Shown in pieces: positions 37,760 through 48,025 of a DNA stretch of 64,000 nt. Position numbers and translations under genes: made by a program. The notes below the pieces were generated by a model. That model saw nothing but the letters and a program-made list of their open reading frames with translations, was not told the origin of the DNA and searched no databases. The stretch is from Chromatium okenii (GTDB taxonomy: Bacteria; Pseudomonadota; Gammaproteobacteria; Chromatiales; Chromatiaceae): positions 50,001 to 114,000 of the forward strand of contig NZ_NRRQ01000013.1 of assembly GCF_016583745.1 (NCBI RefSeq), given 5' to 3'. How positions within the stretch are numbered: position 1 is the stretch's first letter; every line of letters begins with the position of its first letter.

Positions 37760-40700
37760 ATGCCTAAGCGTACTGACATTCATAGCATCCTGATTATCGG
37801 CTCTGGCCCCATCGTTATCGGTCAGGCGTGCGAGTTCGATTATTCCGGGGCGCAGGCGTGTAAGGCGCTGCGCGAAGAGGGTTATCGCGTTGTGTTGGTG
37901 AATTCCAATCCAGCGACGATTATGACTGACCCCGATATGGCGGATGCCACTTATATTGAACCGGTAACGTGGCGAGCAGTTGCCGCCATTATTGAAACCG
38001 AGCGCCCGGATGCGCTGCTGCCGACAATGGGCGGGCAAACTGCGTTGAATTGCGCCCTTGATTTGGTGCGCGAAGGTGTTTTGGAAAAATATGGCGTGGA
38101 ATTGATTGGCGCCTCCCGCGAAGCAATTGATAAAGCGGAAGACCGTGATTTGTTTCGTAAAGCAATGCGCAAAATTGGGCTGGATATGCCGCGTTCGGCG
38201 ATTGCGCATAGTTTGGAAGAAGCCATTCAAGTTCAAGCCTCAATTGGTTTTCCAACCATTATTCGCCCTTCTTTTACGATGGGCGGCAGCGGCGGCGGCA
38301 TTGCGTATAACCAAGAAGAATTTGCGGAAATCTGTCGGCGCGGTTTAGATTTATCGCCGACCCGTGAGTTGTTAATTGAAGAATCGGCGCTCGGTTGGAA
38401 AGAATTTGAAATGGAAGTTGTCCGCGACCGCGCTGACAACTGCATTATCATTTGCTCAATTGAAAACTTTGATCCGATGGGCGTTCACACCGGCGATTCA
38501 ATCACGGTCGCGCCCGCGCAAACGCTCACCGACCGCGAATATCAAATCATGCGCAATGCCGCAATTGCGGTGCTGCGTGAGATCGGTGTGGATACCGGCG
38601 GCTCTAATGTGCAATTCGCCATCAATCCCGTTGATGGGCGGATGATTATTATTGAAATGAATCCGCGTGTATCGCGTTCTTCTGCGCTGGCTTCAAAAGC
38701 GACTGGTTTTCCAATTGCAAAAGTGGCAGCAAAACTTGCCGTTGGTTATACGCTGGATGAATTGCGCAATGAAATTACTGGCGGCGCGACGCCCGCTTCC
38801 TTTGAGCCCAGCATTGATTACGTCGTCACGAAAATTCCGCGTTTTGCCTTTGAAAAATTCCCGCAAGCCGACGCCCGTTTGACCACGCAAATGAAATCGG
38901 TCGGCGAAGTGATGGCAATTGGGCGCACGTTTCAAGAATCGCTGCAAAAGGCGCTGCGTGGTTTAGAAATTGATCGTTATGGTTTGGATGAACTTGTTGA
39001 TCTGAATGATCCGGCGGCGCTCGAAAAAATTCGGCTGGAAGTGCGCCAAACTGGTGCCGAGCGTATTTTTTATGTTGCTGATGCGTTTCGCGCTGGCATT
39101 ACATTGGAAGAAATCCACGAATTAAGTTGGATTGATCCTTGGTTTTTAGCGCAGATTGAAGATTTAGTGCGGGTTGAGGGCGAGCTGTGTTTAGTGGGCT
39201 GCGCGGGTTTAACGCGGGAACGGCTGCTGGCATTAAAACGGCAAGGCTTTTCTGATCGCCGCATTGCACGTTTGCTTGGGCGCAGTGAGGCGGATATTCG
39301 GGCGCAACGCCAGCAATTTGATTTACATCCGGTTTATAAACGGGTGGATACTTGCGCTGCGGAATTTGCTTCCAGCACGGCGTATTTATATTCAACCTAT
39401 GAAGAAGAATGTGAAGCGGAGCCAACGGATCGTAAAAAAATTATGGTGTTAGGTGGCGGACCGAATCGTATTGGGCAAGGAATTGAATTCGATTATTGCT
39501 GCGTTCATGCCGCTTTTGCGCTGCGTGAAGATGGTTATGAAACCATTATGGTGAATTGCAATCCCGAAACGGTTTCCACGGATTACGATACTTCTGATCG
39601 CTTATATTTTGAGCCGTTGACGTTGGAAGACGTGTTGGAAATCGTCGCCAAAGAACAGCCGCTCGGCGTCATCGTGCAATACGGCGGACAAACGCCGCTC
39701 AAGCTGGCGCGGGCGCTGGAGGCGGCGGGAGTGCCGATCATCGGTACCAGCCCGGACAGCATTGATCTGGCGGAAGACCGCGAGCGGTTTCAGCAATTGA
39801 TTCAACAGCTTGGACTGCGCCAGCCGCCGAATGCAACTGCCCGCAGTGAGGCGGAAGCGGTCGCCAATGCGGCTGCGATTGGCTATCCGTTGGTGGTGCG
39901 TCCGTCTTATGTGCTGGGCGGGCGGGCGATGGAAATCGTGTTTGATGAGTCGGAATTGAACCGTTACATGCGCGAGGCGGTGCGGGTATCCAACGAGTCG
40001 CCGGTATTGCTGGATCGCTTTTTGGACGATGCGATTGAGGTCGATGTGGACGCGATTTGCGATGGCACTGATGTGCTGATCGGCGGAATCATGGAGCACA
40101 TTGAACAGGCGGGCGTGCATTCCGGTGATTCTGCCTGCTCGCTGCCGCCATATACGTTGTCGGCGTCGCTGCAAGATCGGATGCGCGAGCAGATGACGCA
40201 GATGGCGCGGGCGCTGAACGTGGTCGGGCTGATGAACGCGCAGTTTGCGATCAAGGGCGACGATATTTACATCTTGGAGGTCAATCCCCGCGCTTCGCGC
40301 ACCGTGCCCTTTGTCTCGAAAGCGATTGGGCTGGCGCTGGCGAAGGTCGCTGCGCGGTGCATGGTGGGAACGACGTTGGCGGAACAAGGCTGCCGCCGTG
40401 AGCGCCAGCCGAAGCATTATTTTGTGAAAGAGGCGGTCTTTCCGTTTATCAAATTCCCCGGCGTGGACACCGTGCTCGGCCCAGAAATGAAATCGACCGG
40501 CGAGGTGATGGGCGTGGGCGAATCGTTCGGCGAGGCGTATGCCAAGGCGCAGGAAGGCGCGGGCAGCGTGTTGCCGCGTCGTGCCGGCAAAGCGATGTTG
40601 AGTGTGCGCGAAGCGGACAAGCTGCGGTTGATTCGCGTCGCCCGCGATTTGCTGGGCTTTGGCTTCACGCTGTACGGCACGCACGGCACGGCAGCGGCGG

Positions 40701-40969
40701 TGCGGGCAGCGGGGCTGCCGTGTATTGGCGTGAATAAAGTGGCCGAAGGTCGCCCGCATATCGTTGATATGATTAAAAATAACGAGATCGGTTTTATCGT
40801 CAATACCACCGAAGGGACGAAAGCGATTGCTGATTCTGCGGCAATTCGCCGCGCTGCGTTGCAACACAAGGTTTGTTATACGACGACCATTGCTGGCGCA
40901 GAAGCGACCTGTTTAGCACTCAAGCAGCTTGATATTGTGAGCGTGAATCGCTTGCAGGATTTGTATTGA
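37760..40969 (+). CDS. carB: Carbamoyl-phosphate synthase large subunit
   Basis: A 1069-residue synthetase with the two homologous ATP-grasp halves ([22 protein letters not shown] and [25 protein letters not shown]), an oligomerisation domain between them, and a C-terminal MGS-like allosteric domain ([18 protein letters not shown]). The length matches E. coli CarB. The ATG at 37760 gives the canonical N-terminus. The 88-base gap after carA contains a GTCGCG/CGCGAC hairpin at 37701-37721. Confidence 0.96.
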   Translation: MPKRTDIHSILIIGSGPIVIGQACEFDYSGAQACKALREEGYRVVLVNSNPATIMTDPDMADATYIEPVTWRAVAAIIETERPDALLPTMGGQTALNCALDLVREGVLEKYGVELIGASREAIDKAEDRDLFRKAMRKIGLDMPRSAIAHSLEEAIQVQASIGFPTIIRPSFTMGGSGGGIAYNQEEFAEICRRGLDLSPTRELLIEESALGWKEFEMEVVRDRADNCIIICSIENFDPMGVHTGDSITVAPAQTLTDREYQIMRNAAIAVLREIGVDTGGSNVQFAINPVDGRMIIIEMNPRVSRSSALASKATGFPIAKVAAKLAVGYTLDELRNEITGGATPASFEPSIDYVVTKIPRFAFEKFPQADARLTTQMKSVGEVMAIGRTFQESLQKALRGLEIDRYGLDELVDLNDPAALEKIRLEVRQTGAERIFYVADAFRAGITLEEIHELSWIDPWFLAQIEDLVRVEGELCLVGCAGLTRERLLALKRQGFSDRRIARLLGRSEADIRAQRQQFDLHPVYKRVDTCAAEFASSTAYLYSTYEEECEAEPTDRKKIMVLGGGPNRIGQGIEFDYCCVHAAFALREDGYETIMVNCNPETVSTDYDTSDRLYFEPLTLEDVLEIVAKEQPLGVIVQYGGQTPLKLARALEAAGVPIIGTSPDSIDLAEDRERFQQLIQQLGLRQPPNATARSEAEAVANAAAIGYPLVVRPSYVLGGRAMEIVFDESELNRYMREAVRVSNESPVLLDRFLDDAIEVDVDAICDGTDVLIGGIMEHIEQAGVHSGDSACSLPPYTLSASLQDRMREQMTQMARALNVVGLMNAQFAIKGDDIYILEVNPRASRTVPFVSKAIGLALAKVAARCMVGTTLAEQGCRRERQPKHYFVKEAVFPFIKFPGVDTVLGPEMKSTGEVMGVGESFGEAYAKAQEGAGSVLPRRAGKAMLSVREADKLRLIRVARDLLGFGFTLYGTHGTAAAVRAAGLPCIGVNKVAEGRPHIVDMIKNNEIGFIVNTTEGTKAIADSAAIRRAALQHKVCYTTTIAGAEATCLALKQLDIVSVNRLQDLY

Positions 40970-41008
40970 GTGCTTGATTTGATTTTCATTGGTACAGGAT
41001 ATTGTGTG

Positions 41009-41485
41009 ATGAATAAAATTCCATTGACCGCTAAAGGCGCGGAAAAATTACGGAATGAACTCGATCAACTCAAGCGAGTTGAACGCCCGCAAGTGATTGA
41101 AGCGATTGCGGAAGCGCGAGCGCACGGTGATTTGAAAGAAAACGCGGAATATCACGCAGCGCGTGAGCAACAGAGTTTTATTGAAGGGCGCATTAAAGAC
41201 ATCGAAGGGAAATTGTCGAATGCGCAAATCATTGATGTGACGACGCTGGCGGCGAATGGGCGGGTGATTTTCGGGGCGACGGTGCGGGTATTGGAATTAG
41301 AAAAAGATGAGGAATTGACTTATCAAATCGTCGGCGAAGATGAAGCGGATTTGAAGCTGGGGATGATTTCAGTGGGTTCGCCAATTGCGCGTTGTTTAAT
41401 CGGCAAAAGCGAAGGTGATATTGCTTCGGTAGTCGCGCCGGGTGGTATTCGTGAATTCGAGATTTTAGACGTTCAATATATTTAA
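41009..41485 (+). CDS. greA: Transcription elongation factor GreA
   Basis: A 158-residue factor that stimulates RNA polymerase to cleave backtracked RNA. The N-terminal coiled-coil has acidic tip residues ([20 protein letters not shown]) and the C-terminal FKBP-like domain ends [13 protein letters not shown]. It follows carB by 39 bases; the carA-carB-greA order is common in gammaproteobacteria. Confidence 0.96.
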   Translation: MNKIPLTAKGAEKLRNELDQLKRVERPQVIEAIAEARAHGDLKENAEYHAAREQQSFIEGRIKDIEGKLSNAQIIDVTTLAANGRVIFGATVRVLELEKDEELTYQIVGEDEADLKLGMISVGSPIARCLIGKSEGDIASVVAPGGIREFEILDVQYI

Positions 41486-41505
41486 TTTGATCGTTTAATG
41501 TGTTG

Positions 41506-41544
41506 AAAAAAGGGCAAGCGATTTATCTCGCTTGCCCTTTTTTT
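41506..41544 (+). terminator. Intrinsic terminator of carAB-greA
   Basis: A ten-base stem GGGCAAGCGA / TCGCTTGCCC is preceded by an A-run and followed by seven T, 20 bases after the greA stop. Confidence 0.92.
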
Positions 41545-41560
41545 AGGTGGAAAGTTGTAA

Positions 41561-41693
41561 AAATCCCCTCGCTGGAAAAGCCCCCCTTTGGAAAAGGGGG
41601 GTTGGGGGGATTTATCAATCCGCAGTTGGTTTGCAAGCCCACCTACGGTGGGCAAAATCCCCCCCGACCCCCCTTTTTCAAAGGGGGGAGTGG
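41561..41693. repeat. Pair of C-run/G-run palindromic repeats, copies 2 and 3
   Basis: Copy 2 (about 41561-41612) reads AAATCCCCTC, GCCCCCCTTTGG, AAAAGGGGGGTTGGGGGGATTT. Copy 3 (about 41655-41690) reads AAAATCCCCCCCGACCCCCC, TTTTTCAAAGGGGGGA. Between them CCCACC-TAC-GGTGGG (41639-41653) is a separate perfect hairpin. Copy 3 overlaps the 3' end of the amidotransferase gene and provides its stop codon. Confidence 0.85.
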
Positions 41694-43456
41694 CGCTGCA
41701 ACCATAATTCCAATAAGGCGACATGCCACAATTTATTGCCTTGAATACGGGTGTGATGCAGGTCGGGCGCATCTAATAATTGCTTGAGATATGGCGCACG
41801 ATATAGCCCGCGCTCGCGGCAGGCTTGTGAATTCAGCGTGTCGCGCATCAATTCTAAAAATGCGCCGCGCACATATTTTAAGGCCGGCAGCGGAAAATAC
41901 CCTTTGGGGCGATCAATTACTGCATCTGGCAATAATCCCCGCGCCAGCATTTTTAATGGATATTTACCGCCGTTGCGCAGTTTTAATTCCGGTGGGCACC
42001 GCGCTGCTAATTCAACTAAGTGATGATCGAGAAATGGCACCCGCGCTTCCAAACCCCACGCCATCGTCATGTTATCCACCCGTTTGACCGGATCATCGAC
42101 AAGCAACGTCGTCACATCAAAACGCAGCACGGCATCCATAAATTCATCAGCACCCGGTGCCGCCAACTGCGCGGCAACCAGCGCGGCAGTGTGATCGTCG
42201 CCCGCGTAAGCAGCCGTCACCAGCCGCTGATATTCGGCGTGATCGCGGTCGAAATAGTGCCGCTGAAACCGCTCCAGCCGACTGCCGCTGGACTCGGCTG
42301 CCATGCGCGGATACCAGAAATAACCGCCAAACACCTCATCTGCGCCCTGCCCGGATTGCACCACCTTGATCTCACGCGACACCTGTTCTGCCAGCAAATA
42401 AAAGGCGACGGCATCCTGTCCAAACATCGGCTCTGCCATCGCGTCAATCGCCTCCGGCAGGCGAGCGAGCACCTGATCGTTCGGAATTAACGACTTGCTG
42501 TGGCGGGTGGCGTAACGCGCAACCACTTGATCGGAATAGTGAAATTCGCTGCCGGCTTCCTCCGGCGTATCCTCAAAACCCACTGAGAAGGTGCGCAAAT
42601 CGCTGACTCCGGCTTCCGCCAGCAGCGCGACCAGCAGGCTGGAATCCAAGCCGCCCGACAGCAACACGCCGACCGGCACATCCGCGACTTCGCTGCGAAT
42701 TTTGACGGCGTGGCGCAGCGCCGCGTGGAGCAGCTCCAGCCATTCCGGTTCGCTCAACACGCATTCGGGACGCGTGGCGAGTAATTGCCAATACCGCCGC
42801 TCGGTGCGATTGCCGCTGGCGTCCAGTGTGAGCCAGTGCGCGGGAGCGAGTTTGCGCACGCCGTTAAAAATGGTGCGCGGCGCGGGGACGACGGCGTGAA
42901 GTGTGAAGAGATGATGCAGCGCCACCGGATCAATGCTGGTATCGACGCCGCCGGCTGCCAGCAGCGCCTGCGGGCTGGAGGCAAAGCGAAAAACATTGCC
43001 GTGCTGCGTCCAATATAACGGCTTGATTCCAAAGCGATCTCGCGCCAAAAACAGCGTTTTATGGTTGGCGTCCCACACCGCAAAAGCAAACATCCCGTGC
43101 AAACGAGCGACGCAATCGCTGCCCCACGCGTGCCACGCCTTCACAATCACTTCGCTATCGCCGTCGGAGAAAAAGCGATAACCGAGCGTTTCTAATTCAC
43201 TGCGCAGCGCCCGGTAATTATAAATCATGCCATTAAAAACTAATGCCAATCCCAATTCCGCATCCACCAGCGGCTGATTGGAACGGACTGATAAATCAAT
43301 AATTGCCAGCCGCCGATGCCCAAACGCCAACGCCCCGTCGCTATAACTGCCGCCATGATCGGGGCCGCGCCGCGTTAATTTGCTCAACATCGCGGCAATG
43401 GCGCTCAAATTCGCTGGTGCGCCGTTGAGATTAAATTCTCCGCAAATACCGCACAT
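41678..43456 (-). CDS. asnO: N-acetylglutaminylglutamine amidotransferase (NAGGN synthesis)
   Basis: A 592-residue class II glutamine amidotransferase of the asparagine synthase family. MCGICGEF supplies the N-terminal Cys nucleophile, and VLLSGGLDSSLLVALL is the PP-loop of the synthetase domain. Several stretches match, as I remember it, the Pseudomonas enzyme for the osmolyte N-acetylglutaminylglutamine amide rather than AsnB: LHAVVPAPRT, KVVQSGQGADEVFGGYFWYP, FDRDHAEYQRL, DDPVKRVDNMTMAWGLEARVPFLD and DRPKGYFPLPALKYVRG. The partner dipeptide synthetase (ngg) is not adjacent. The last codons and stop come from a palindromic repeat. Confidence 0.82.
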   Translation of the reverse strand: MCGICGEFNLNGAPANLSAIAAMLSKLTRRGPDHGGSYSDGALAFGHRRLAIIDLSVRSNQPLVDAELGLALVFNGMIYNYRALRSELETLGYRFFSDGDSEVIVKAWHAWGSDCVARLHGMFAFAVWDANHKTLFLARDRFGIKPLYWTQHGNVFRFASSPQALLAAGGVDTSIDPVALHHLFTLHAVVPAPRTIFNGVRKLAPAHWLTLDASGNRTERRYWQLLATRPECVLSEPEWLELLHAALRHAVKIRSEVADVPVGVLLSGGLDSSLLVALLAEAGVSDLRTFSVGFEDTPEEAGSEFHYSDQVVARYATRHSKSLIPNDQVLARLPEAIDAMAEPMFGQDAVAFYLLAEQVSREIKVVQSGQGADEVFGGYFWYPRMAAESSGSRLERFQRHYFDRDHAEYQRLVTAAYAGDDHTAALVAAQLAAPGADEFMDAVLRFDVTTLLVDDPVKRVDNMTMAWGLEARVPFLDHHLVELAARCPPELKLRNGGKYPLKMLARGLLPDAVIDRPKGYFPLPALKYVRGAFLELMRDTLNSQACRERGLYRAPYLKQLLDAPDLHHTRIQGNKLWHVALLELWLQRHSPL

Positions 43457-43529
43457 GGGATGATTCCAAAAATTGAATGAAAGTTGGTTATTTGCAGCGC
43501 ATGAACGCTTTATCATGCAAAGACGCCAA

Positions 43530-45995
43530 TCACTCTACAGCGCAATTCACCCGCTGCAACAGCGCCAATAATGCCATCGGTTCCAACGCTGGAGCGCAAA
43601 AATAACCTTGGAATTCATCGCAGCCAGCCGCTAATAAAAATTCCCGCTGCGTGTCGTTTTCCACGCCTTCCGCAATCACGCGCAAATTGAGCGAATGTGC
43701 CAAGTTAATCACTGCCGTCGCAATGGCGGTATCGCTTTCATCGTCAGGAATATCTTGCACAAAGGAGCGGTCGATTTTTAAGCGGTGAATTGGAAACCGT
43801 TTTAAGTATGCCAAACTAGAATACCCGGTGCCAAAATCATCAATCGCCAGCTTGACTCCTAAATCCACCAGCGCATCCAAACGCACCAAGGTTTCATCAA
43901 CGTTTTGCACTAAAATAGATTCAGTGAGTTCTAATTCTAATTGCCCCGGAAAGAGTGAGCTTGCTGCTAATAACTGCGCCACCGTGTCTACAAAATTGGT
44001 CTGTTGAAATTGCACTGCGGACACATTCACCGACATCATTAAATCAACGCCAACTGCTTGCCAGCATTCTATTTGTCGAATGGCTTCGCGCAATACCCAA
44101 TCACCCAACACCACAATAAATCCGGTCTCCTCCGCAATGGGAATGAATTGTCCCGGCGAGATGTCGCCCAATTCTTGATCGTGCCAGCGAATCAGCGCCT
44201 CTGTGCCAATGATGCGTCCCGTGCGTAAATCAACCTGCGGTTGATACGCCAGCCGAAAATGTTCTTGCGTTAATGCTTCGCGCATGGCGTGATCAATTTT
44301 CATGCGGGTGAGCAAATCAACATTCATTTGCCGCTGATAAAAACGGACATCACCGCGCCCACGTTCTTTCACGTGATACATGGCGCTATCTGCGTTTTTA
44401 ATTAAATCATCTAGCGTGTCGCCGTCTTCAGGATACAGCGCAATACCAATGCTGCAAGTGAGTGAAAATTTCATATTATCAATCAGCAATGGCTGTGCCA
44501 TCGCAGTCAATAAACGCCGTGCGGTTTGTTCTGCACCTAAGCGATCAATATCGTGTAATAAAATGACAAATTCATCTCCGCCAAGGCGGGCGATGGTGTC
44601 AACTTGGCGCAAACAATCAACCAAGCGTTGCGCAACTTCAATTAACACGCGATCACCAAACACATGACCGAGCGAATCGTTAATTTGTTTGAACCGATCT
44701 AAATCAATAAATAATACTGCAAACGTATTGCGCTCACGCTGCGCTAATCGCAAAGCAAATTCTAAACGTTCGGTTAAACGCACGCGATTGGGTAATCCAG
44801 TCAGCGCGTCGGTATATGCCAATTGTTCAATCCGTTGCTGCGCCGCCTGCGTTTCCGAAAGATCGCGGATAAAACCGATGTAATGAAATGGAGCGCCAGC
44901 CGCATCCAATACCCGCACCAGCGACATCAAACAGGGGCGGGTGAGACCTTCTTTGTGGCGCTGCACAATCTCGCCTTGCCACACGCCGTCGCGGGCTAAA
45001 ATGTCAACGACGCTGCGTTGCGGTTTGGTGCTGTGCCAGAGCGGGAACGGTTGCGATAAGAGTTTGCCGGCGAGTTCTGCCGCAGCGCAGCCGGTCATTT
45101 GCTCGCAAAACGGGTTGACCGCCACGATGCGGAATTCCGGGTCGGTGACGACGATGGCATCCAAACTGGCTTCAAACACCCGCGCTGCCAGCGTGAGCCG
45201 TTTTTCATCGGCGAGCCGTTGCGTGATGTTGCGAAAAGAAAACACCCGCCCAATCGGGCTGCCCCGCGCATATTGCGGCAGCGTCACTCGTTCCAACACC
45301 TGTCCGTTGCGCAGCAGCAACACGTCGGAGGCTTCCAACAGCGGATCGTGCGTGATTGCCGTCATCCGCCCGCTGTAAGCCGTCGCATCCAGCACCGAAC
45401 GCGCCATCCACCCGTACACCCCGACATCATCGCGCTCGGTGAGCAACTGCTCCGGCAGATGCCACATTTCCGCAAAGCCTTGATTAAAGCCGCGAATCGC
45501 GCCCTCCAAGTCAGTCACCAAGATGCCGTCAGCGGTGGATTCCAGCGTCGCCCGCAGCTCGGCGACCAATTTTTCCAGCTCATCCTCAACGGCGCGGCGC
45601 TCGCTCTGATTGGCAATGGCGACCACATAAAACGGCGTGCCATCCAGATGCTGTACGCGACTGACCCGCCGCAGCACCGTCACCAACGTTTGATCGACGC
45701 GGCGCACCAAGGTTTCTGACAGCAGATGCTCGGCGCATCCGCTCGCCACGTCTTCCCAAAAAAAGACATCTTCTGGCGTGAAAGCGGTTTCCAGCACCGA
45801 GCTGCCCAGCACCGCGCTGCGCTCCATGCCGAGGAGATCGAGCGCGATCTGGTTGACTGCCACCACTTGCAGCGTGACCGGATTCACGATCCAGACCGCT
45901 TCAAGCAAGCCTTCAATCAATATCTGCCACTGCGCCACTGCACTGAGGTGAGCGGTGCTTGATTCGGTTGCGCCAGCATGGTGGAACTGCGTCAT
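43530..45995 (-). CDS. PAS-GGDEF-EAL c-di-GMP turnover protein
   Basis: An 821-residue cytoplasmic protein with three PAS domains (about 20-130, 145-260, 275-395), then GGDEF (from TDALTGLPNRVRL) and EAL. The cyclase site GGDEF is intact and preceded by an RxxD I-site (RQVD). The EAL domain keeps TEALIRW, SVNVSAVQF, ELTES, AIDDFGTGYSS and EGVE, so phosphodiesterase activity is also possible. The ATG overlaps the stop of the HD-GYP gene (ATGA), giving tight coupling of two c-di-GMP proteins. Confidence 0.92.
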   Translation of the reverse strand: MTQFHHAGATESSTAHLSAVAQWQILIEGLLEAVWIVNPVTLQVVAVNQIALDLLGMERSAVLGSSVLETAFTPEDVFFWEDVASGCAEHLLSETLVRRVDQTLVTVLRRVSRVQHLDGTPFYVVAIANQSERRAVEDELEKLVAELRATLESTADGILVTDLEGAIRGFNQGFAEMWHLPEQLLTERDDVGVYGWMARSVLDATAYSGRMTAITHDPLLEASDVLLLRNGQVLERVTLPQYARGSPIGRVFSFRNITQRLADEKRLTLAARVFEASLDAIVVTDPEFRIVAVNPFCEQMTGCAAAELAGKLLSQPFPLWHSTKPQRSVVDILARDGVWQGEIVQRHKEGLTRPCLMSLVRVLDAAGAPFHYIGFIRDLSETQAAQQRIEQLAYTDALTGLPNRVRLTERLEFALRLAQRERNTFAVLFIDLDRFKQINDSLGHVFGDRVLIEVAQRLVDCLRQVDTIARLGGDEFVILLHDIDRLGAEQTARRLLTAMAQPLLIDNMKFSLTCSIGIALYPEDGDTLDDLIKNADSAMYHVKERGRGDVRFYQRQMNVDLLTRMKIDHAMREALTQEHFRLAYQPQVDLRTGRIIGTEALIRWHDQELGDISPGQFIPIAEETGFIVVLGDWVLREAIRQIECWQAVGVDLMMSVNVSAVQFQQTNFVDTVAQLLAASSLFPGQLELELTESILVQNVDETLVRLDALVDLGVKLAIDDFGTGYSSLAYLKRFPIHRLKIDRSFVQDIPDDESDTAIATAVINLAHSLNLRVIAEGVENDTQREFLLAAGCDEFQGYFCAPALEPMALLALLQRVNCAVE

Positions 45996-47272
45996 CGCCG
46001 CTCCTGCACATCAGCCAAATCTCGCGCTCGTTCAAAGAAATAGCACAGGCGCTGCCGAGGCGAGAGCGCATCAAAAACTGCGCGGGGCAATTGCACGGGC
46101 TTGAGACTCAAGCGGATGCCCAACGCCGTTTCATCTTCCAAATCAACAATCAAGCCATCGGCGGGGTCAGTGTGCGGTTCGTGAATGAGGATGCGCGGCT
46201 TGAGTGGACGCGCTGAATTGACCGACACCACCAGCGCATAACGCCCATCGGTCAGCAGCACCAGCGAGCCGGGCGGATACACGCCCATCATGCGAATAAA
46301 AATACTGAGATCGCGGGCATCAAACCGCTGTTTGGAATGGGCAAACATCAGCGATAACGCCTTGTGCGGCGTGATTGCCGCTACCGGATTGGCGGGATTA
46401 CAGAGATTGTCGTAGTGATTCACGAGGCTGAGAATCCGCGCTGCCGGCACCAGCGCCTCACCTTGCAACTGCTGCGGAAAACCGCTGCCGTCCATATATT
46501 CGTGATGCTGGGCAATGATCGTACAGACCGCATCATCCACGCCCATCCGCTGCGCCAGCGCCACGCCATACGCGACGTGCTCTTGAAACAGCCGCCGTTC
46601 GGCCACGTTCAAACCGTCATCGCGCCAGCGCAACCGCTCCGGCAACATGATTTTGCCGATGTCGTGCAGCAACGCGCCGAGACCGAGCGGGCGCAGTGCG
46701 ACCGCATCCAACCCCAGCCGCTTGCCCAGCAACAGCGCAATCACGGTGACATTGATGGTATGCAGAGCGGAATGTTCGCCCGCCTTTTCCGATAACAGGC
46801 GAATAAACGACTCGTCTTGCTCAAACAGATTGCCGATCAAACCCTCGACCATGATCTCCGCCTGTTCGCGGGCAATGTCCGGCTCGGTTTGCACCCGTTT
46901 GAGCAGATCACGAAACCGATGCGTCGCGTGTGAAAACTCCCGCTCACAGCTTGCCAAGCTGGCGCGTTGTTCTTGCAAGCGGCGGCGATGCGTGAGTGCC
47001 GGATCGGTATCAACGATTGGCGGCGGCGGTGGCGGGACAACAGCGGAAGTGGCGGCAAGTTCGCTGCGTTCTGGCGACCAGCGCACGCGCTGCAAGCCCA
47101 GCCCGCGAATGGTCTCAAGTTGTGCAGTTGAAATAATGCGGAAGTTATTGAGCGCGAACGGATGATCCATCCAGCCGAGATCAAGATACACATACATGCC
47201 CACACACAGCTCATTGACATCAATAAATTGTGCTTGGGTTTCGCTTCTCTCAGATGAATCTTGGTTTGACAT
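45992..47272 (-). CDS. HD-GYP c-di-GMP phosphodiesterase
   Basis: A 426-residue protein with a DUF3391-type N-terminal domain (FIDVNELCVGMYVYLDLGWMDHPF) and a C-terminal HD-GYP domain. The HD pair is in LLHDIGKIMLP. The later motif reads HHEYMDGSGFP, with Phe for the usual Tyr of GYP. Metal ligands otherwise look complete, so c-di-GMP hydrolysis is likely. It starts 18 bases after yggS. Confidence 0.88.
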   Translation of the reverse strand: MSNQDSSERSETQAQFIDVNELCVGMYVYLDLGWMDHPFALNNFRIISTAQLETIRGLGLQRVRWSPERSELAATSAVVPPPPPPIVDTDPALTHRRRLQEQRASLASCEREFSHATHRFRDLLKRVQTEPDIAREQAEIMVEGLIGNLFEQDESFIRLLSEKAGEHSALHTINVTVIALLLGKRLGLDAVALRPLGLGALLHDIGKIMLPERLRWRDDGLNVAERRLFQEHVAYGVALAQRMGVDDAVCTIIAQHHEYMDGSGFPQQLQGEALVPAARILSLVNHYDNLCNPANPVAAITPHKALSLMFAHSKQRFDARDLSIFIRMMGVYPPGSLVLLTDGRYALVVSVNSARPLKPRILIHEPHTDPADGLIVDLEDETALGIRLSLKPVQLPRAVFDALSPRQRLCYFFERARDLADVQERR

Positions 47273-47290
47273 GCGGCTGGTTATTCCATC

Positions 47291-47983
47291 CTAGCGAGCG
47301 CCAAAGATCGCGGTACCGATGCGCACCAGCGTTGCCCCCTCAATAATTGCAGCGACGAGATCATCCGACATGCCCATCGACAACTCGGCGAGCGCACAGT
47401 CCGGCGTCGCCACCTGATTGCGGAGCTGGCGCAACGCCTGAAACGAGCGCCGCTGTTCGTGCTCATCAGCCGTTGGTGCCGGCAAAGTCATCAGCCCGCG
47501 CACCCGCAAACGTGGCAACTGCGCACACTGCGCCAGCAGCGGTGCCACCGCCTCCGGCATGACACCTTCTTTGGTCGCCTCGCCGCTCAAGTTGACCTGC
47601 ACACACACATTTAACGGCGGCAGCTCCGGCGGGCGCTGCTCATGCAACCGCTGCGCATGAACCGCATCTGCCAGCCCATGTACCCACGCAAACTGCGTCG
47701 CCAACGCCCGCGTTTTATTCGCCTGCACCCGCCCGATAAAATGCCAAACAATCGCTAAATCAGCCAATTCCGCCTGTTTTGCCAACGCTTCCTGCACATA
47801 ACTTTCCCCGAACGCCCGTTGCCCGCTGGCATATAGCGCCCGCACCGCCGCCGCAGGTTGTTTCTTGCTCACCGCCACCAAAGCCACCGCATCAGCCGGA
47901 CGCTGCGCTTGCGCACATGCGCCAGCAATGCGCGTGCGCACCGTGTGCCAATTTCTGCTTAATTCTTCAGAGGTCACTCGCAC
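47291..47983 (-). CDS. yggS: YggS/PLPBP family pyridoxal-phosphate homeostasis protein
   Basis: A 230-residue PLP-binding protein. The PLP lysine lies in LVAVSKKQPAAAVRALY. Other family stretches are FGESYVQEALAKQ, WHFIGRVQANKTRAL, VNLSGEATKEGV, LSMGMSDDLVAAI and VRIGTAIFGAR. It buffers free PLP in the cytoplasm. The start is a GTG (47983) with another GTG two codons on. It heads an operon with two c-di-GMP genes, an unusual partnership, since yggS is more often next to pilT or proC. Confidence 0.93.
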   Translation of the reverse strand: MRVTSEELSRNWHTVRTRIAGACAQAQRPADAVALVAVSKKQPAAAVRALYASGQRAFGESYVQEALAKQAELADLAIVWHFIGRVQANKTRALATQFAWVHGLADAVHAQRLHEQRPPELPPLNVCVQVNLSGEATKEGVMPEAVAPLLAQCAQLPRLRVRGLMTLPAPTADEHEQRRSFQALRQLRNQVATPDCALAELSMGMSDDLVAAIIEGATLVRIGTAIFGAR

Positions 47984-48025
47984 GAATCGCTTTTTTATTG
48001 TGAATAAATAAAGACTGAGCGCCGC

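Noticed and set aside
39602-40867. A 421-codon open frame on the minus strand
   Set aside because: It lies wholly inside carB and has the His/Arg-rich composition of an antisense shadow; no family resemblance.
41561-41693. The repeats as a CRISPR array
   Set aside because: Only two adjacent copies with irregular spacing, long C- and G-runs and scattered copies elsewhere; no cas genes.
41482-41787. Open frames of 60-96 codons on both strands between greA and asnO
   Set aside because: They are generated by the palindromic repeats and the greA terminator, not by genes.
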